From Magnetococcales bacterium (GTDB lineage Bacteria > Pseudomonadota > Magnetococcia > Magnetococcales > UBA8363): DNA of 53,920 bases. Every line of letters starts with the position of its first letter. Position 1 is the stretch's first letter. Under the pieces are notes generated by a model. It worked only from the letters and a program-made list of their open reading frames with translations, was not told the DNA's origin and searched no databases. Location of the stretch: contig JACSDG010000004.1 of NCBI GenBank assembly GCA_015660855.1, positions 1 to 53,920 of the forward strand, in the 5' to 3' direction. The translations under genes were made by a program, and so were the position numbers. Positions 42,253-51,073 of the stretch are shown in pieces.

Positions 42253-43801
42253 ACACATCGCCTGGCTGGCTATCCTGGTCCCCTGGGGGACGGCTCTCTA
42301 TCTGGCACTCCAACGCCTGGTGCATCCCGTATGGCATGAAACCAGAGAAAAAGGGGTCGGTAGGGTTTCCATGGTCGCCGCCCTGATCCCCCTGGTTGTC
42401 CTCCTGATTCTGGACCTCAAAACCTGGATGCTGGGTGTTGTGGGGGCGGTTCTCTGGGGAGAATGGTTTGGTGCCGGGGGGTACCATGTGCAACTGGGCT
42501 TGATGTTGGACTGGTTGGGACTTGGCATGGCCACCCTCATGGCGTGGATCTCCCTGTTGACGATCCGTTTTTCCATCCCCTACATGCATCGTGAGGGGGG
42601 ATTTATGCGTTTTTTCATGATCCTCAATCTGTTCAACGGTGCTATGCAGATGATCGTCCTGGCAGGCAACGCCGTGTTGACTTTTGTGGGTTGGGAGTTG
42701 GCGGGCGTCAGTTCTTTTCTCCTGATCGGCTACGCCTTTGAACGCGCCCCTGCCACCCGTAACGCCAACCGGGCCTTCATCACCAACCGTTTTGGCGATG
42801 CCGGATTTCTTTTCGGCATATTCGCCGCCTTTACTTGGTTGGGAGGGGTGGATTGGGATCACATCTGGGCGTCGGTGGATCAAGTCGAAACGGTAGGGGC
42901 TACCTTGGTGGGGTTGGGATTTTTGATCGCCGCCATGGCCAAGTCGGCGCAAATTCCTTTCTCCCCCTGGATTGCCCGCGCCATGGACGGTCCAACCCCT
43001 TCCAGTGCCATTTTTTATGGGGCGTTGATGGTGCATGCCGGGGTCTTTCTGGTGTTGCGGTTGGAACCCATGCTGCGGCAAACTCCGTCCATCCTCGCTG
43101 CCATGGCGGTGATTGGCCTGTTGACAGCCGTTTATGGTTGGATGGTGGCCTTGGCACAAAGCGATGTCAAAAGTTCATTGATTTTTTCCACCATATCCCA
43201 AACCGGGCTGATGTTTTTCTGGTGCGGCCTGGGCTGGTTTACGCTGGCCGCCTGGCATCTGGGACTCCATGCCGGTTTTCGCGCCTGGCAGTTTTTACAT
43301 GCCCCCTCCCTGATGGATGACCTGGATCGTCCCGCCCCTTCGGCCCCCCGTTGGCTCACCCGCTGGCCCCGACTGCATACGGCGGTGATACAACGCTTTT
43401 GGTTGGAGCAGGTGGGCGATGCCATGATGGTGACCCCGACGCAAAAACTGGCAGCCGACATGCTGGCATTGGAACGCCAAGTCCTTACACCATTGGCGGG
43501 GTTGCCCGCGCACGCCAACGCCATCTCTACCCTGGCGCAATGGCAGGATCATCAATCGGGTGTCCTGCCTTCTCTCGGATATTCGGTGGAACGGAGCACG
43601 GGTCTGGCGGGTAATCTCATTCAAAACCTTGCCAATATCCTTTACTATTTTGAAGAAAACATGATCCTCAAAGGGGGCGGGAGCGGTCTGCTGCAAATGT
43701 TGCTGCGCATCGGCAAACGCTTGACCAATATCGACATGCTGCTCAGTCAACCCCGCTATCTGCTTTTCATGATTGCCCTGACCTTCGTGATCATCCTTTG
43801 A
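42245..43801 (+). CDS. dabB: DabB, NuoL-like membrane subunit of the DAB complex
   Basis: 518 aa from ATG 42245 (GAGGTGGGCC upstream, overlapping dabA). Proton-conducting PF00361 membrane protein. Retains Glu in VGWELAGVSSFLLIGY, the NANRAFITNRFGDAGF loop of NuoL/DabB, and Lys in MAKSAQIPFSPWIARAMDGPTP. It anchors DabA and couples it to cation flow. Followed after 13 bp by another NuoM-like gene. DabB assignment rests on NuoL-likeness and adjacency to dabA. Confidence 0.88.
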   Translation: MVEHIAWLAILVPWGTALYLALQRLVHPVWHETREKGVGRVSMVAALIPLVVLLILDLKTWMLGVVGAVLWGEWFGAGGYHVQLGLMLDWLGLGMATLMAWISLLTIRFSIPYMHREGGFMRFFMILNLFNGAMQMIVLAGNAVLTFVGWELAGVSSFLLIGYAFERAPATRNANRAFITNRFGDAGFLFGIFAAFTWLGGVDWDHIWASVDQVETVGATLVGLGFLIAAMAKSAQIPFSPWIARAMDGPTPSSAIFYGALMVHAGVFLVLRLEPMLRQTPSILAAMAVIGLLTAVYGWMVALAQSDVKSSLIFSTISQTGLMFFWCGLGWFTLAAWHLGLHAGFRAWQFLHAPSLMDDLDRPAPSAPRWLTRWPRLHTAVIQRFWLEQVGDAMMVTPTQKLAADMLALERQVLTPLAGLPAHANAISTLAQWQDHQSGVLPSLGYSVERSTGLAGNLIQNLANILYYFEENMILKGGGSGLLQMLLRIGKRLTNIDMLLSQPRYLLFMIALTFVIIL

Positions 43802-43814
43802 AAGAAGCCGGTCC

Positions 43815-45350
43815 ATGCAATACGAAGAAATCCACTGGTCCCTGCTCTCCTCCCTGCCCTTGCTGGCCGTCATCCAGTTGTTCCCTGTCGTGCTCGCCAT
43901 CGCTATTTTTTTTGCAAGGAACAATAAAAAATTGTTTTTCGCAGGTATCGGAGGGGCCTTTGTCCAGTTTCTCCTGACGGTGGTTTTGTTTGGCGGCTTT
44001 GATCAACATAACCCCGCTTTCCAGTTTGCCGAACGCATCAACCTGTACGGTCCTTTCCAGTATCATGTCGCCGTGGATGGCCTGGGGGTTTTGTTTGCCC
44101 TGTTGACCAGCTTTCTGACCTTGATGATCGTCCTTTATGGTCATACCCGCATGATTCAACCCACTTGGCTGTTTCTTGTGGTCGTCTTCCTGGAAGAAGC
44201 GTCTTTGATGTTTCAATTTTTCATTCTGGACATCGTCCTGTTCGCCTGGGCTTCCATGATTCAGATGTTTTTTGTGGGCGTTTTGTTGCATCGATGGTCA
44301 ACGACCGTAGACAACGCCCGCTCCCTTATCCGTTTTGCTCAATTCATGGCCATCAGTGTTCTGTTGTTTTTTCTGGGATCGGGATTGTTGGGCTGGCACC
44401 ATAGTCAGGTGACGGGCGGGGTTTGGAGTTTTGACTTGATGGACCTGGCCAAAACACCCATGAATACACCTTTGCAATCGGTGGCTTTTTTCTTGCTGTT
44501 TTACGGCTTGGCGATTCGAATTCCCCTCTTTCCCTTGCATGGTTGGCTCCCCGACGCTGCCCAACACGGTATGGTTGCCGTCGCCCCCGTCTTTCTTTTG
44601 GGGCTGAAAACGGGTGTTTTCGGTCTTTTGCGGTTTGTGTTCCCGTTATTGCCCGATGCGGTCGTCCTTTGGCACAACCATGTCGTCGCTTTTGCCGTGG
44701 TGGGTATTTTTTATGCGGCCATTCTGGCACTGGTGCAAACCAACATTCGGCGTTTGTTGGCTTACTCGGTCGTCAGTCACACCGGAATCATCACCATCGG
44801 CCTGTTCAGCCTGGAGCAGCGCGCCTTTGAAGGAACGGTGCTGCTTTCCGTCAACCTGGGTCTTGCCACCGCCGGCATGCTTTTTTCTGCCGGTTTTGTG
44901 CACCAACGCACCAATACCATGTTCATGGATCGACTCGGCGGATTGTTTGATCATTTCCCCATCATCGGCAGCACCTTCTTGATTTCGGGGCTGTCTGTCG
45001 TTTGTATGCCGGGAACGCCAGGCTTCGATGCGGTCCATCTGGTCTTGGAAGCCGCCATCAGCCGTTTTGGGGCGTTGGTCACCATTCTGGCTGCCCTGGG
45101 TAACGTCGTTGCCGCAGGCTTTCTGTTGTGGGCGTTCCACCGCACCTTCCTGGCCAAAAGTCAGAAAGATCTAAAAATGAACATGGACCCGCCCAAATTG
45201 CAGGAACGGGCCATTGCGGTGATGACCGTGGTTGCCCTTCTGGCTTTGGGATTTTATTCCGAGCCTTGGATCCTGTTGATTGAAAAATCGTTGGAAGGGC
45301 TTGGGCATTTGTTTGAACTTGCATTACCTTTGGGGAAAGTACCTGTCTGA
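43815..45350 (+). CDS. NuoM/MrpD-like subunit 2, proton-channel residues altered
   Basis: 511 aa, multi-pass PF00361 protein. The fold motif RIPLFPLHGWLPDAAQHG is recognisable, but the residues that carry protons in NuoM are changed: the TM5 Glu is missing (LFAWASMIQMFF instead of FWELTL), the TM7 Lys is Arg (AIRIPL), and the TM12 Glu is missing (GFDAVHLVL instead of F-x-AE). The TM8 Lys (GLKTGVFG) remains. It may be structural rather than pumping. It lies 13 bp after dabB and 1 bp before the next gene, so it is in the operon. Confidence 0.82.
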   Translation: MQYEEIHWSLLSSLPLLAVIQLFPVVLAIAIFFARNNKKLFFAGIGGAFVQFLLTVVLFGGFDQHNPAFQFAERINLYGPFQYHVAVDGLGVLFALLTSFLTLMIVLYGHTRMIQPTWLFLVVVFLEEASLMFQFFILDIVLFAWASMIQMFFVGVLLHRWSTTVDNARSLIRFAQFMAISVLLFFLGSGLLGWHHSQVTGGVWSFDLMDLAKTPMNTPLQSVAFFLLFYGLAIRIPLFPLHGWLPDAAQHGMVAVAPVFLLGLKTGVFGLLRFVFPLLPDAVVLWHNHVVAFAVVGIFYAAILALVQTNIRRLLAYSVVSHTGIITIGLFSLEQRAFEGTVLLSVNLGLATAGMLFSAGFVHQRTNTMFMDRLGGLFDHFPIIGSTFLISGLSVVCMPGTPGFDAVHLVLEAAISRFGALVTILAALGNVVAAGFLLWAFHRTFLAKSQKDLKMNMDPPKLQERAIAVMTVVALLALGFYSEPWILLIEKSLEGLGHLFELALPLGKVPV

Positions 45351-45351
45351 C

Positions 45352-46860
45352 ATGGACAAACTGCCATTGATCAGTCTGCTGCTGTTGACATTTCCAATAT
45401 CGGCCATCGTCCTCTGGGGGGTGCGCGATCCCGCAAAGGTTCGCCTGGTCGCCCTGGCAGCGGTCGGCGTGGATCTTCTGATTTGTCTCACCCTCTTGGG
45501 AGGTTATCGTTCCGATGTGGCTGGGTTTCAGTGGATGGAAATCCGGCGTTGGATCCCTTCCATGGAGGTGTATTATCGTGTCGGCGTGGATGGCATTTCG
45601 ATTTTGTTTCTGCCATTGACGGCTTTGTTGTTCATCGGGACGGTCCTGGCCTCCTGGAATCGCGTGCAACACATGCCTCGGTTGTATTATACGTGTATCC
45701 TTATGTTAAAAACGGTGACCATGGGTATTTTTTGCGCCCTGGACACCGTTTTATTTTTCTTTTTCTGGGAATTGACGCTGGTTCCCATTTATTTTTTGGT
45801 CAGCCTTTGGGGGGTGGGTCCGCACCGTCGCTATGCGGCGGCTCAGTATACATTGCTGATGATCGCCAGCGGCATTCCATTATTGTTGGCTTTCGTGTTG
45901 TTGGCTGTGGACCATGCCCAGTTGGTGGATGGTCGCCTGGTGGGTCTGATGTTTGGTCTGCCCGAATTGTTGGCATCCCCCCCATCGCCACATTTCCAAA
46001 CCTGGTTGTTTTTTTTATTATTGTTGGGATTGGCTCCTAAAATACCCACGGTTCCTTTTCATGTTTGGCTGCCCACCATGGCCCGGGAGGGACCGGTCGT
46101 GATTTTGGCCTTCATGACGGGATTGAAGTTGGGGGCTTATGGGGTGATTCGGTTTTTGCTACCGTTGGCTCCCGATGCGGCGCGGGAATATCATTGGTTG
46201 CTGGCGGGGTTGGGGACGGCGGGACTTTTGTATGGCGCGTTTTTGGCTATTTCCCAGACCAACCTGGTCGTCTTGTTGGCCTACGCCAGCATCAGCCATG
46301 TTGGTTTGGTCCTTTTGGGCATTGCCACCATGAACGTGACTGGCATTCAGGGGGCGATTTTTCAGCTGCTCAATTTTTCCCTGATGGCTTCCGGCTTGTA
46401 TTTTCTCACCGGATTTTTGCAACACCGCACCGGTTCCACCGAAGCCGTCAATCTGGGAGGATTGGCCAAAAGCATGCCCTTTTTTGCCGCGTTTTATTTG
46501 TTCTTTGGCTTGGCGGGGTTGGGGATTCCGGGGACCAGCGGTTTTCCAGCCGAATTTTTAATCTTTATGGGCACCCTTGAAACTCATTTGGGCGCGGGTT
46601 TGGCGGCTTTGGCAGCGATGATCCTTGGTGCTGGTTATTTCTTGAATTTGTTTAGAAAATGTTTCTTTGGCCCCGTCCGGGGAGATACGGGGGGAAGTGT
46701 CGTCGATTTGGGCGGGCGTGAACTTGTCGTCGTCCTGGTATCCTCTGCCTTGATTCTTTTCCTAGGTTTTTTTCCCGGTCTGGTCCTGGATCAGACCGCC
46801 GCATCCGCCAACGCCTGGGTTGACCTTATGCGTCCACGTATCGGAGGACTCCCACAATAA
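45352..46860 (+). CDS. NuoM-like antiporter-type subunit 3 of DAB cluster
   Basis: 502 aa from ATG 45352; a longer frame reads back into the previous gene. PF00361 protein with complete channel residues (FWELTLVPIYF, PKIPTVPFHVWLP, GLKLGAYG, GFPAEFLIF). It ends LDQTAASANAWVDLMR, a segment that recurs as a relic at 52904-52975. Last gene of the operon, followed by a repeat and a terminator hairpin. With subunits 1, 2 and DabB it gives the cluster four antiporter-like membrane proteins. Confidence 0.85.
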   Translation: MDKLPLISLLLLTFPISAIVLWGVRDPAKVRLVALAAVGVDLLICLTLLGGYRSDVAGFQWMEIRRWIPSMEVYYRVGVDGISILFLPLTALLFIGTVLASWNRVQHMPRLYYTCILMLKTVTMGIFCALDTVLFFFFWELTLVPIYFLVSLWGVGPHRRYAAAQYTLLMIASGIPLLLAFVLLAVDHAQLVDGRLVGLMFGLPELLASPPSPHFQTWLFFLLLLGLAPKIPTVPFHVWLPTMAREGPVVILAFMTGLKLGAYGVIRFLLPLAPDAAREYHWLLAGLGTAGLLYGAFLAISQTNLVVLLAYASISHVGLVLLGIATMNVTGIQGAIFQLLNFSLMASGLYFLTGFLQHRTGSTEAVNLGGLAKSMPFFAAFYLFFGLAGLGIPGTSGFPAEFLIFMGTLETHLGAGLAALAAMILGAGYFLNLFRKCFFGPVRGDTGGSVVDLGGRELVVVLVSSALILFLGFFPGLVLDQTAASANAWVDLMRPRIGGLPQ

Positions 46861-46893
46861 TTTTTGCCAAACTTTGTTTTTCCGATACGTCCA
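46852..46893 (+). repeat. dispersed hairpin repeat, partial copy C
   Basis: CACAATAATTTTTGCCAAAC and TTTGTTTTTCCGATACG match the end of copy A (13452-13493). It overlaps the stop codon of the last DAB-cluster gene. Confidence 0.8.
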
Positions 46894-46916
46894 GGATATG
46901 CGGATTGAGCCGTTAT

Positions 46917-46965
46917 GGGGGTCTTGAGGGAGGTGATTCCTTTCTCAAGACCCCCGTCGTGCTTT
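46917..46965 (+). terminator. terminator of the DAB operon
   Basis: A 12-bp perfect stem (GGGGGTCTTGAG / CTCAAGACCCCC, 15-nt loop) followed on plus by GTCGTGCTTTTGCTT. It lies between the converging DAB operon and SulP gene. The U-tract is weak. Confidence 0.65.
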
Positions 46966-47020
46966 TGCTTGGAAAATCAACGATCCCTCGTAAAACTTCC
47001 AAGCCGTGTTCCCAGGAAAA

Positions 47021-48763
47021 CTACGCCACCTGGAACTTTTGTTTCAGAACGGGCATCAGCGGACAGGGGGTGCCGGGATCGCCGATACGCTGGTAGATGG
47101 CCGTGAGAGCAATATCATCGGTAGAAAAAATATTGGTGTCCCCCCCCAGCAAATCGAAGAGACCCGTGTTGCGCATGACACTCAACACCTGCCGTTTAAG
47201 GCCAGAGAAAACCAATTGCATGCCGTGCTCCTGCAAACGCTCCAGCAGATGGCGAATCACCTCTTCCCCTGAGGCGTCCAGTTGGTTGATGCCATCGCCT
47301 ACAACCAACAAATATTTTGCTTTGGGTTTGGTTTCCAGAGAGGCGAGCAGTTTGTCCTCGAAATAGGCGACATTGGCAAAATACAGCTGCCCATCGAAAC
47401 GAATGACGATAATCCGCTCATCGTCAGGAAGATGGGGATGAACGGCCAGATCCCTCAAGGTCCCGTCCTCATAACGTCCCAGACTGGCTACCCTTGGCTG
47501 CATGGTGCGGTAAAGAAAAAACAGGATGGAAAGCCCTGCACCCAGCAAAATACCATCATCCAGATGGGGCGCAAAGCCCAAAGTGGCAATGAAGGTGGCT
47601 ACGGCGGCAATGCCATCGTGGCGGGAGGCACGCCAAGCATGAATGATGGCTTTGAAGTTGACCAGCCCAACAACCGCCATCATGATGACGGCCGCCAACA
47701 CCGCCTCGGGCAGGTTGTACAGCAACGGCGTCAAAAACAGCAGGGTGATCAATACAGTCAGCGATGTGAAAAGGGAAGATGCGCCACTGGTGGCTCCGGC
47801 ATTGATATTGACCGCCGAGCGCGAAAACGAACCGGAAGTGGGATAGGCCTGACTCAGAGAACCCGCCAAATTCGCAAGCCCCTGGCCAATCAGTTCCTGA
47901 TTGGGATCCAAGGAAGTCTTGGTGCGGGCGGCCATGGCCTTGGCAATGGAAATGGCTTCCATGAACCCCACCAGGGATATGATCACGGCATTCGCCAACA
48001 GGGTCATGAACATGTCGCCATTGATCCGAGGTATGGCAAGACTAGGCAATCCTTGGGGGATGGTTCCCACCACCTTACCTCCCATGCCCTGAAAGTCCAA
48101 CAACCAACTGACCAGGGTAGTCAGGCTGACGGCGACGAGAACATTGGGAAGTTTGGGATATTTTTTTTTCAATGTCATCATGATCGCAAAAGCGACGATA
48201 CCAAACGCCACGCTGGGCAGGTGGGCTTTGCCGACCTGTTGCAAGACCCCCCAAATATCCACAACGAAATGTTCGCTTCGCCCCATTTTCACACCGAGAA
48301 TCTTGGAGAGTTGCGACAGTCCGATGATCAGCGCAGCGGCATTGGTAAAACCGACAATCACCGGATGAGAAAGAAAATTGACTACCACACCCAACCGCAA
48401 AGCACCCAAGGTGATTTGAACGATGCCCACCATCAGGGACAGAGCGATTGCCAAAGCGATGTACCCTTCCGAACCTGTGGCTGCCAAGGGTGCCAGAGCG
48501 GATGCCGTCAAAAGGGATACCACCGCTACGGGTCCCGTGGCCAATTGGCGCGAGGAACCAAACAGGGCGGCCACGGCTCCAGGGAGAAAAGCGGCATACA
48601 AACCATAATAGGCTGGCAACCCCGCCAGATCGGCATAGGCCATGGACTGAGGAATGAGCACCAACGCCACCGTAATGCCGGCAATAAAATCCTGGCTCAG
48701 ACCTTGACGGTCCAGGTTGGGCAACCAAGTGAGAAAGGGGAATATTTTTTTTATGTTGACCAT
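47021..48763 (-). CDS. SulP-family anion transporter with STAS domain (probable bicarbonate uptake)
   Basis: 580 aa. N-terminal SLC26/SulP membrane domain with the family signature GITVALVLIPQSMAYADLAG, GLYAAFLPGAVAALFG, and TGSFSRSAVNINAGATSG in TM10. C-terminal STAS domain about 445-560 (IIVIRFDGQLYFANVAYFED, LDASGEEVIRHL). SulP proteins carry sulfate, bicarbonate or other anions. Next to a DAB cluster, with a USP-like protein and an NtrC circuit, bicarbonate import is the likely role; substrate is inferred. It is the second gene of the unit that begins with the USP-like gene (gap 38 bp to its stop). Confidence 0.88.
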   Translation of the reverse strand: MVNIKKIFPFLTWLPNLDRQGLSQDFIAGITVALVLIPQSMAYADLAGLPAYYGLYAAFLPGAVAALFGSSRQLATGPVAVVSLLTASALAPLAATGSEGYIALAIALSLMVGIVQITLGALRLGVVVNFLSHPVIVGFTNAAALIIGLSQLSKILGVKMGRSEHFVVDIWGVLQQVGKAHLPSVAFGIVAFAIMMTLKKKYPKLPNVLVAVSLTTLVSWLLDFQGMGGKVVGTIPQGLPSLAIPRINGDMFMTLLANAVIISLVGFMEAISIAKAMAARTKTSLDPNQELIGQGLANLAGSLSQAYPTSGSFSRSAVNINAGATSGASSLFTSLTVLITLLFLTPLLYNLPEAVLAAVIMMAVVGLVNFKAIIHAWRASRHDGIAAVATFIATLGFAPHLDDGILLGAGLSILFFLYRTMQPRVASLGRYEDGTLRDLAVHPHLPDDERIIVIRFDGQLYFANVAYFEDKLLASLETKPKAKYLLVVGDGINQLDASGEEVIRHLLERLQEHGMQLVFSGLKRQVLSVMRNTGLFDLLGGDTNIFSTDDIALTAIYQRIGDPGTPCPLMPVLKQKFQVA

Positions 48764-48801
48764 TTTTCATCGTCTCGATCGGTAAGTTATGGCATGGATG
48801 T

Positions 48802-49406
48802 TCAGTGGATCAGCGCGGTAGGTGTCTTTGGTGATTTGAATGAAATCAGAGTGATGGGAATCCCGGCCCGGACCATTTTTCGGGTTTCATCCTTGGTCTT
48901 GCCGCCAATCTCACGCAATCCGACCGCTATCAGAGGCAACGGTGGATGACGAACAAGATGCCGTTTCACTTTCTCCCACACGTTTTTTCCCTCGCCGCAG
49001 ACCACGTTCAATTGCATACCTTTCTGGTCGGCCTTTTCCCTGAATTCCGACAACTCAGGAACGACACCCGACACATGGCCGAGCCACAGCAACTCCAGGT
49101 GGGCATCCAAACGCATCCCAAGATTCAGGGCGTAATCCAAAAGTTTATCCTCCCCTGGCATTCCCGTTAGCAGCACCAATATTCGCGGGTTTCCCGGGGC
49201 AGAACCAAACGTCGCTAATGAGTTTGAGGGACGGGCACACGAAAAGAAGGGGGTGAAGACTCCATGGGGGACGCTGGAGAAAGAACGGAGTGAAATGGCG
49301 GTGTTTTCGACAGCTCCAACAATTCTTGGGCCGCTTCGGGAAGTCCACCTTCGGCCATGGCGGCAGCGGTGAGCATATCTTCCAGTTTGTTCATCATAGT
49401 TTTCAT
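48802..49406 (-). CDS. USP-like protein, apparently frame-disrupted
   Basis: The N-terminal part (MKTMMNKLEDMLTAAAMAEG, ending TPPF...) is in one frame from 49406 to a stop at 49215. The universal-stress-type domain (NPRILVLLTGMPGEDKLLDY, ALNLGMRLDAHLELLWLGHV, HPPLPLIAVGL, GIPITLISF) is in another frame down to 48802. Proteins joining such a helical leader to a USP domain occur beside SulP genes, so I read this as one gene with a lost base near one of two C5 runs (about 49260-49285). If the break is real, the USP frame has only an upstream start at 49464. Probably a cytoplasmic nucleotide-binding partner of the transporter. Confidence 0.6.
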
Positions 49407-49453
49407 GGAACGCCTCTCTGATTTCGGAGTTATTGATATTTATTCCGATAATC

Positions 49454-49468
49454 GCAGGTTCCATGCCA
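49454..49468 (-). promoter_or_regulatory. sigma-54 (-24/-12) promoter of USP-SulP
   Basis: On minus TGGCATGGAACCTGC matches the TGGCACG-N4-TTGC consensus at the GG (-24) and GC (-12) with the exact spacing. It starts 48 bp before the USP-like ATG, leaving room for a short leader. An NtrC-type activator is encoded next door. Confidence 0.7.
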
Positions 49469-49541
49469 GGGAAACTCTATGTATATCTTATTGTTATATA
49501 ACGGTTTTTATTGACAATGGACCGATTTTTTTTAACATGGT

Positions 49542-49556
49542 GTTGCATTCGGCAAC
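49542..49556. promoter_or_regulatory. perfect palindrome GTTGC-N5-GCAAC, possible activator site
   Basis: GTTGCATTCGGCAAC, 74 bp upstream of the -24/-12 promoter on minus. A second TTGC-N5-GCAA lies at 49653-49665. Position and symmetry fit upstream activating sites for the adjacent NtrC-family regulator. Confidence 0.5.
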
Positions 49557-49652
49557 GCGGGGGCTCCATGGGGAGGGAAGACAAGCATAACTAAATGAAG
49601 TTAAAAACTTATTTTTAGACAATTCCGACTGTTGCAATTTGTTATATCGGTA

Positions 49653-49665
49653 TTGCAAAACGCAA
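49653..49665. promoter_or_regulatory. TTGC-N5-GCAA palindrome, second possible activator site
   Basis: TTGCAAAACGCAA, about 185 bp upstream of the sigma-54 promoter and 29 bp past the regulator gene's stop. Same half-sites and spacer as the site at 49542. Confidence 0.45.
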
Positions 49666-49693
49666 CTCTCGTCGGTATGTCAACAGGGAGGAT

Positions 49694-51073
49694 TTATCTT
49701 GTGCTCATAACCGCAACATTCTCTGCCTGGTATTTTTTCAGCTTGCGCCACAGCGAAACCCGGTCGATGCCGAGCATCTGCGCCGCCAAAGTCTGATTTC
49801 CCCCCGCCTTGTACTGGAATACCCACAAAACATACTCTTTTTCCCGCTCCTCCAGCGTGGAAACATGGCCATCCTTGGAACGAAGGGTCAGTATCTCCAC
49901 ATGGCATAGATCATCGGGTAAATGCGCGGGCAACAGCTTTTCTCCTGAAACCATGGCAACCCCTCGCTCCATGATGTTACTCAACTCCCTTACATTGCCA
50001 GGAAACGCATATCGGGTCAGAATATCCAACGCCTCGGTGTCGATTTCCTGAATATTTTTCTGGGAACGTTGGTTGAATAAAGCAAGAAAATGATTACAAA
50101 GCAAAGGGATATCCCCTTTACGTTCTGCCAGAGGGGGAATTTCCAAACGGGCAACGTTCATGCGGTAATAAAAATCCTGGCGCAAACGTCCCTGACGCAA
50201 TTCCTCCGTCAGGTTACGATTGGTGGCTCCGATAAATCGGACATCCACGACAATGGGCTTGATGTCGCCAAGGCGGCGCAATTCCCGCTCCTGGATGACT
50301 CGCAACAGCTTGACCTGCATGGAGGGAGGCATTTCGGTGATTTCATCCAAAAACAAGGTGCCTCCATGGGCCGCTTCAATAAGCCCTTTGCGCTCCGACG
50401 TCGCACCGGTAAAAGCACCACGAGAATGCCCAAACAATTCGTTTTCCAGCACCCCTTCGTTGAAAGTGGAACAATTGATCGCCACAAAGCTTTGCGAATG
50501 CCGCCGACTGGCACGATGCAGAAAACGGGCAAACAATTCCTTGCCAACGCCGCTTTCGCCAGTGAGCAAAACATTGCAGTCGGAGGGGGCAATCTGGCGC
50601 GCAGTTTCGATCAGACGCAACATGGCAGAGTCGCGAGTGATGATGGCACTGTCACCCTGAGCGTTAAGCATTTCTTCCGTAAGATCAAGATGTTCTTGCT
50701 TTTTTCTGACCTTTTCGACAGCCTCCGCTGTCACCTTGCGCACCTCATCTAGGCGAAACGGTTTGGCAAGGTAGGAAAATGCCCCGCGTTTGATCGCCTC
50801 TACCGCCGAGGCCAATGTGGAAAATCCCGTGATGATGATCACCTCGGTCTGCGGATAACAGCGACGGCATGCTTCAAGAATTCCCATGCCATCGACCTTT
50901 TCCATTTTCAGATCGGTGAGTACCACGTCAAAAGGATGCTGTTCCAACAAGCGCAGGGCATTGGCCCCGCTGTTGGCGGTGACCACTTCATAGCCCTCCT
51001 TGGTCATGACATAGGCCAGATTTTTTATGGCTATCTTTTCATCATCGACGATGAGCAGGCGTGGTGTCGTCAT
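49694..51073 (-). CDS. NtrC-family sigma-54 response regulator
   Basis: 459 aa. Receiver domain with phospho-acceptor Asp54 (VVLTDLKM), AAA+ domain with Walker A GESGVGKE (172-179), the sigma-54-contact loop GAFTGA (219-224), GGTLFLDEI as Walker B, and a Fis-type C-terminal helix-turn-helix (NQTLAAQMLGIDRVSLWRKL). All parts intact. It activates sigma-54 promoters; the -24/-12 promoter ahead of USP-SulP is the obvious target. Start overlaps the kinase stop by 4 bp. Confidence 0.92.
   Translation of the reverse strand: MTTPRLLIVDDEKIAIKNLAYVMTKEGYEVVTANSGANALRLLEQHPFDVVLTDLKMEKVDGMGILEACRRCYPQTEVIIITGFSTLASAVEAIKRGAFSYLAKPFRLDEVRKVTAEAVEKVRKKQEHLDLTEEMLNAQGDSAIITRDSAMLRLIETARQIAPSDCNVLLTGESGVGKELFARFLHRASRRHSQSFVAINCSTFNEGVLENELFGHSRGAFTGATSERKGLIEAAHGGTLFLDEITEMPPSMQVKLLRVIQERELRRLGDIKPIVVDVRFIGATNRNLTEELRQGRLRQDFYYRMNVARLEIPPLAERKGDIPLLCNHFLALFNQRSQKNIQEIDTEALDILTRYAFPGNVRELSNIMERGVAMVSGEKLLPAHLPDDLCHVEILTLRSKDGHVSTLEEREKEYVLWVFQYKAGGNQTLAAQMLGIDRVSLWRKLKKYQAENVAVMSTR

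Noticed and set aside
47282-48949. Long plus-strand frame opposite the SulP gene (555 codons)
   Set aside because: It is the antisense of a clear SLC26/STAS protein and has no domain of its own; GC-biased codons keep it open.
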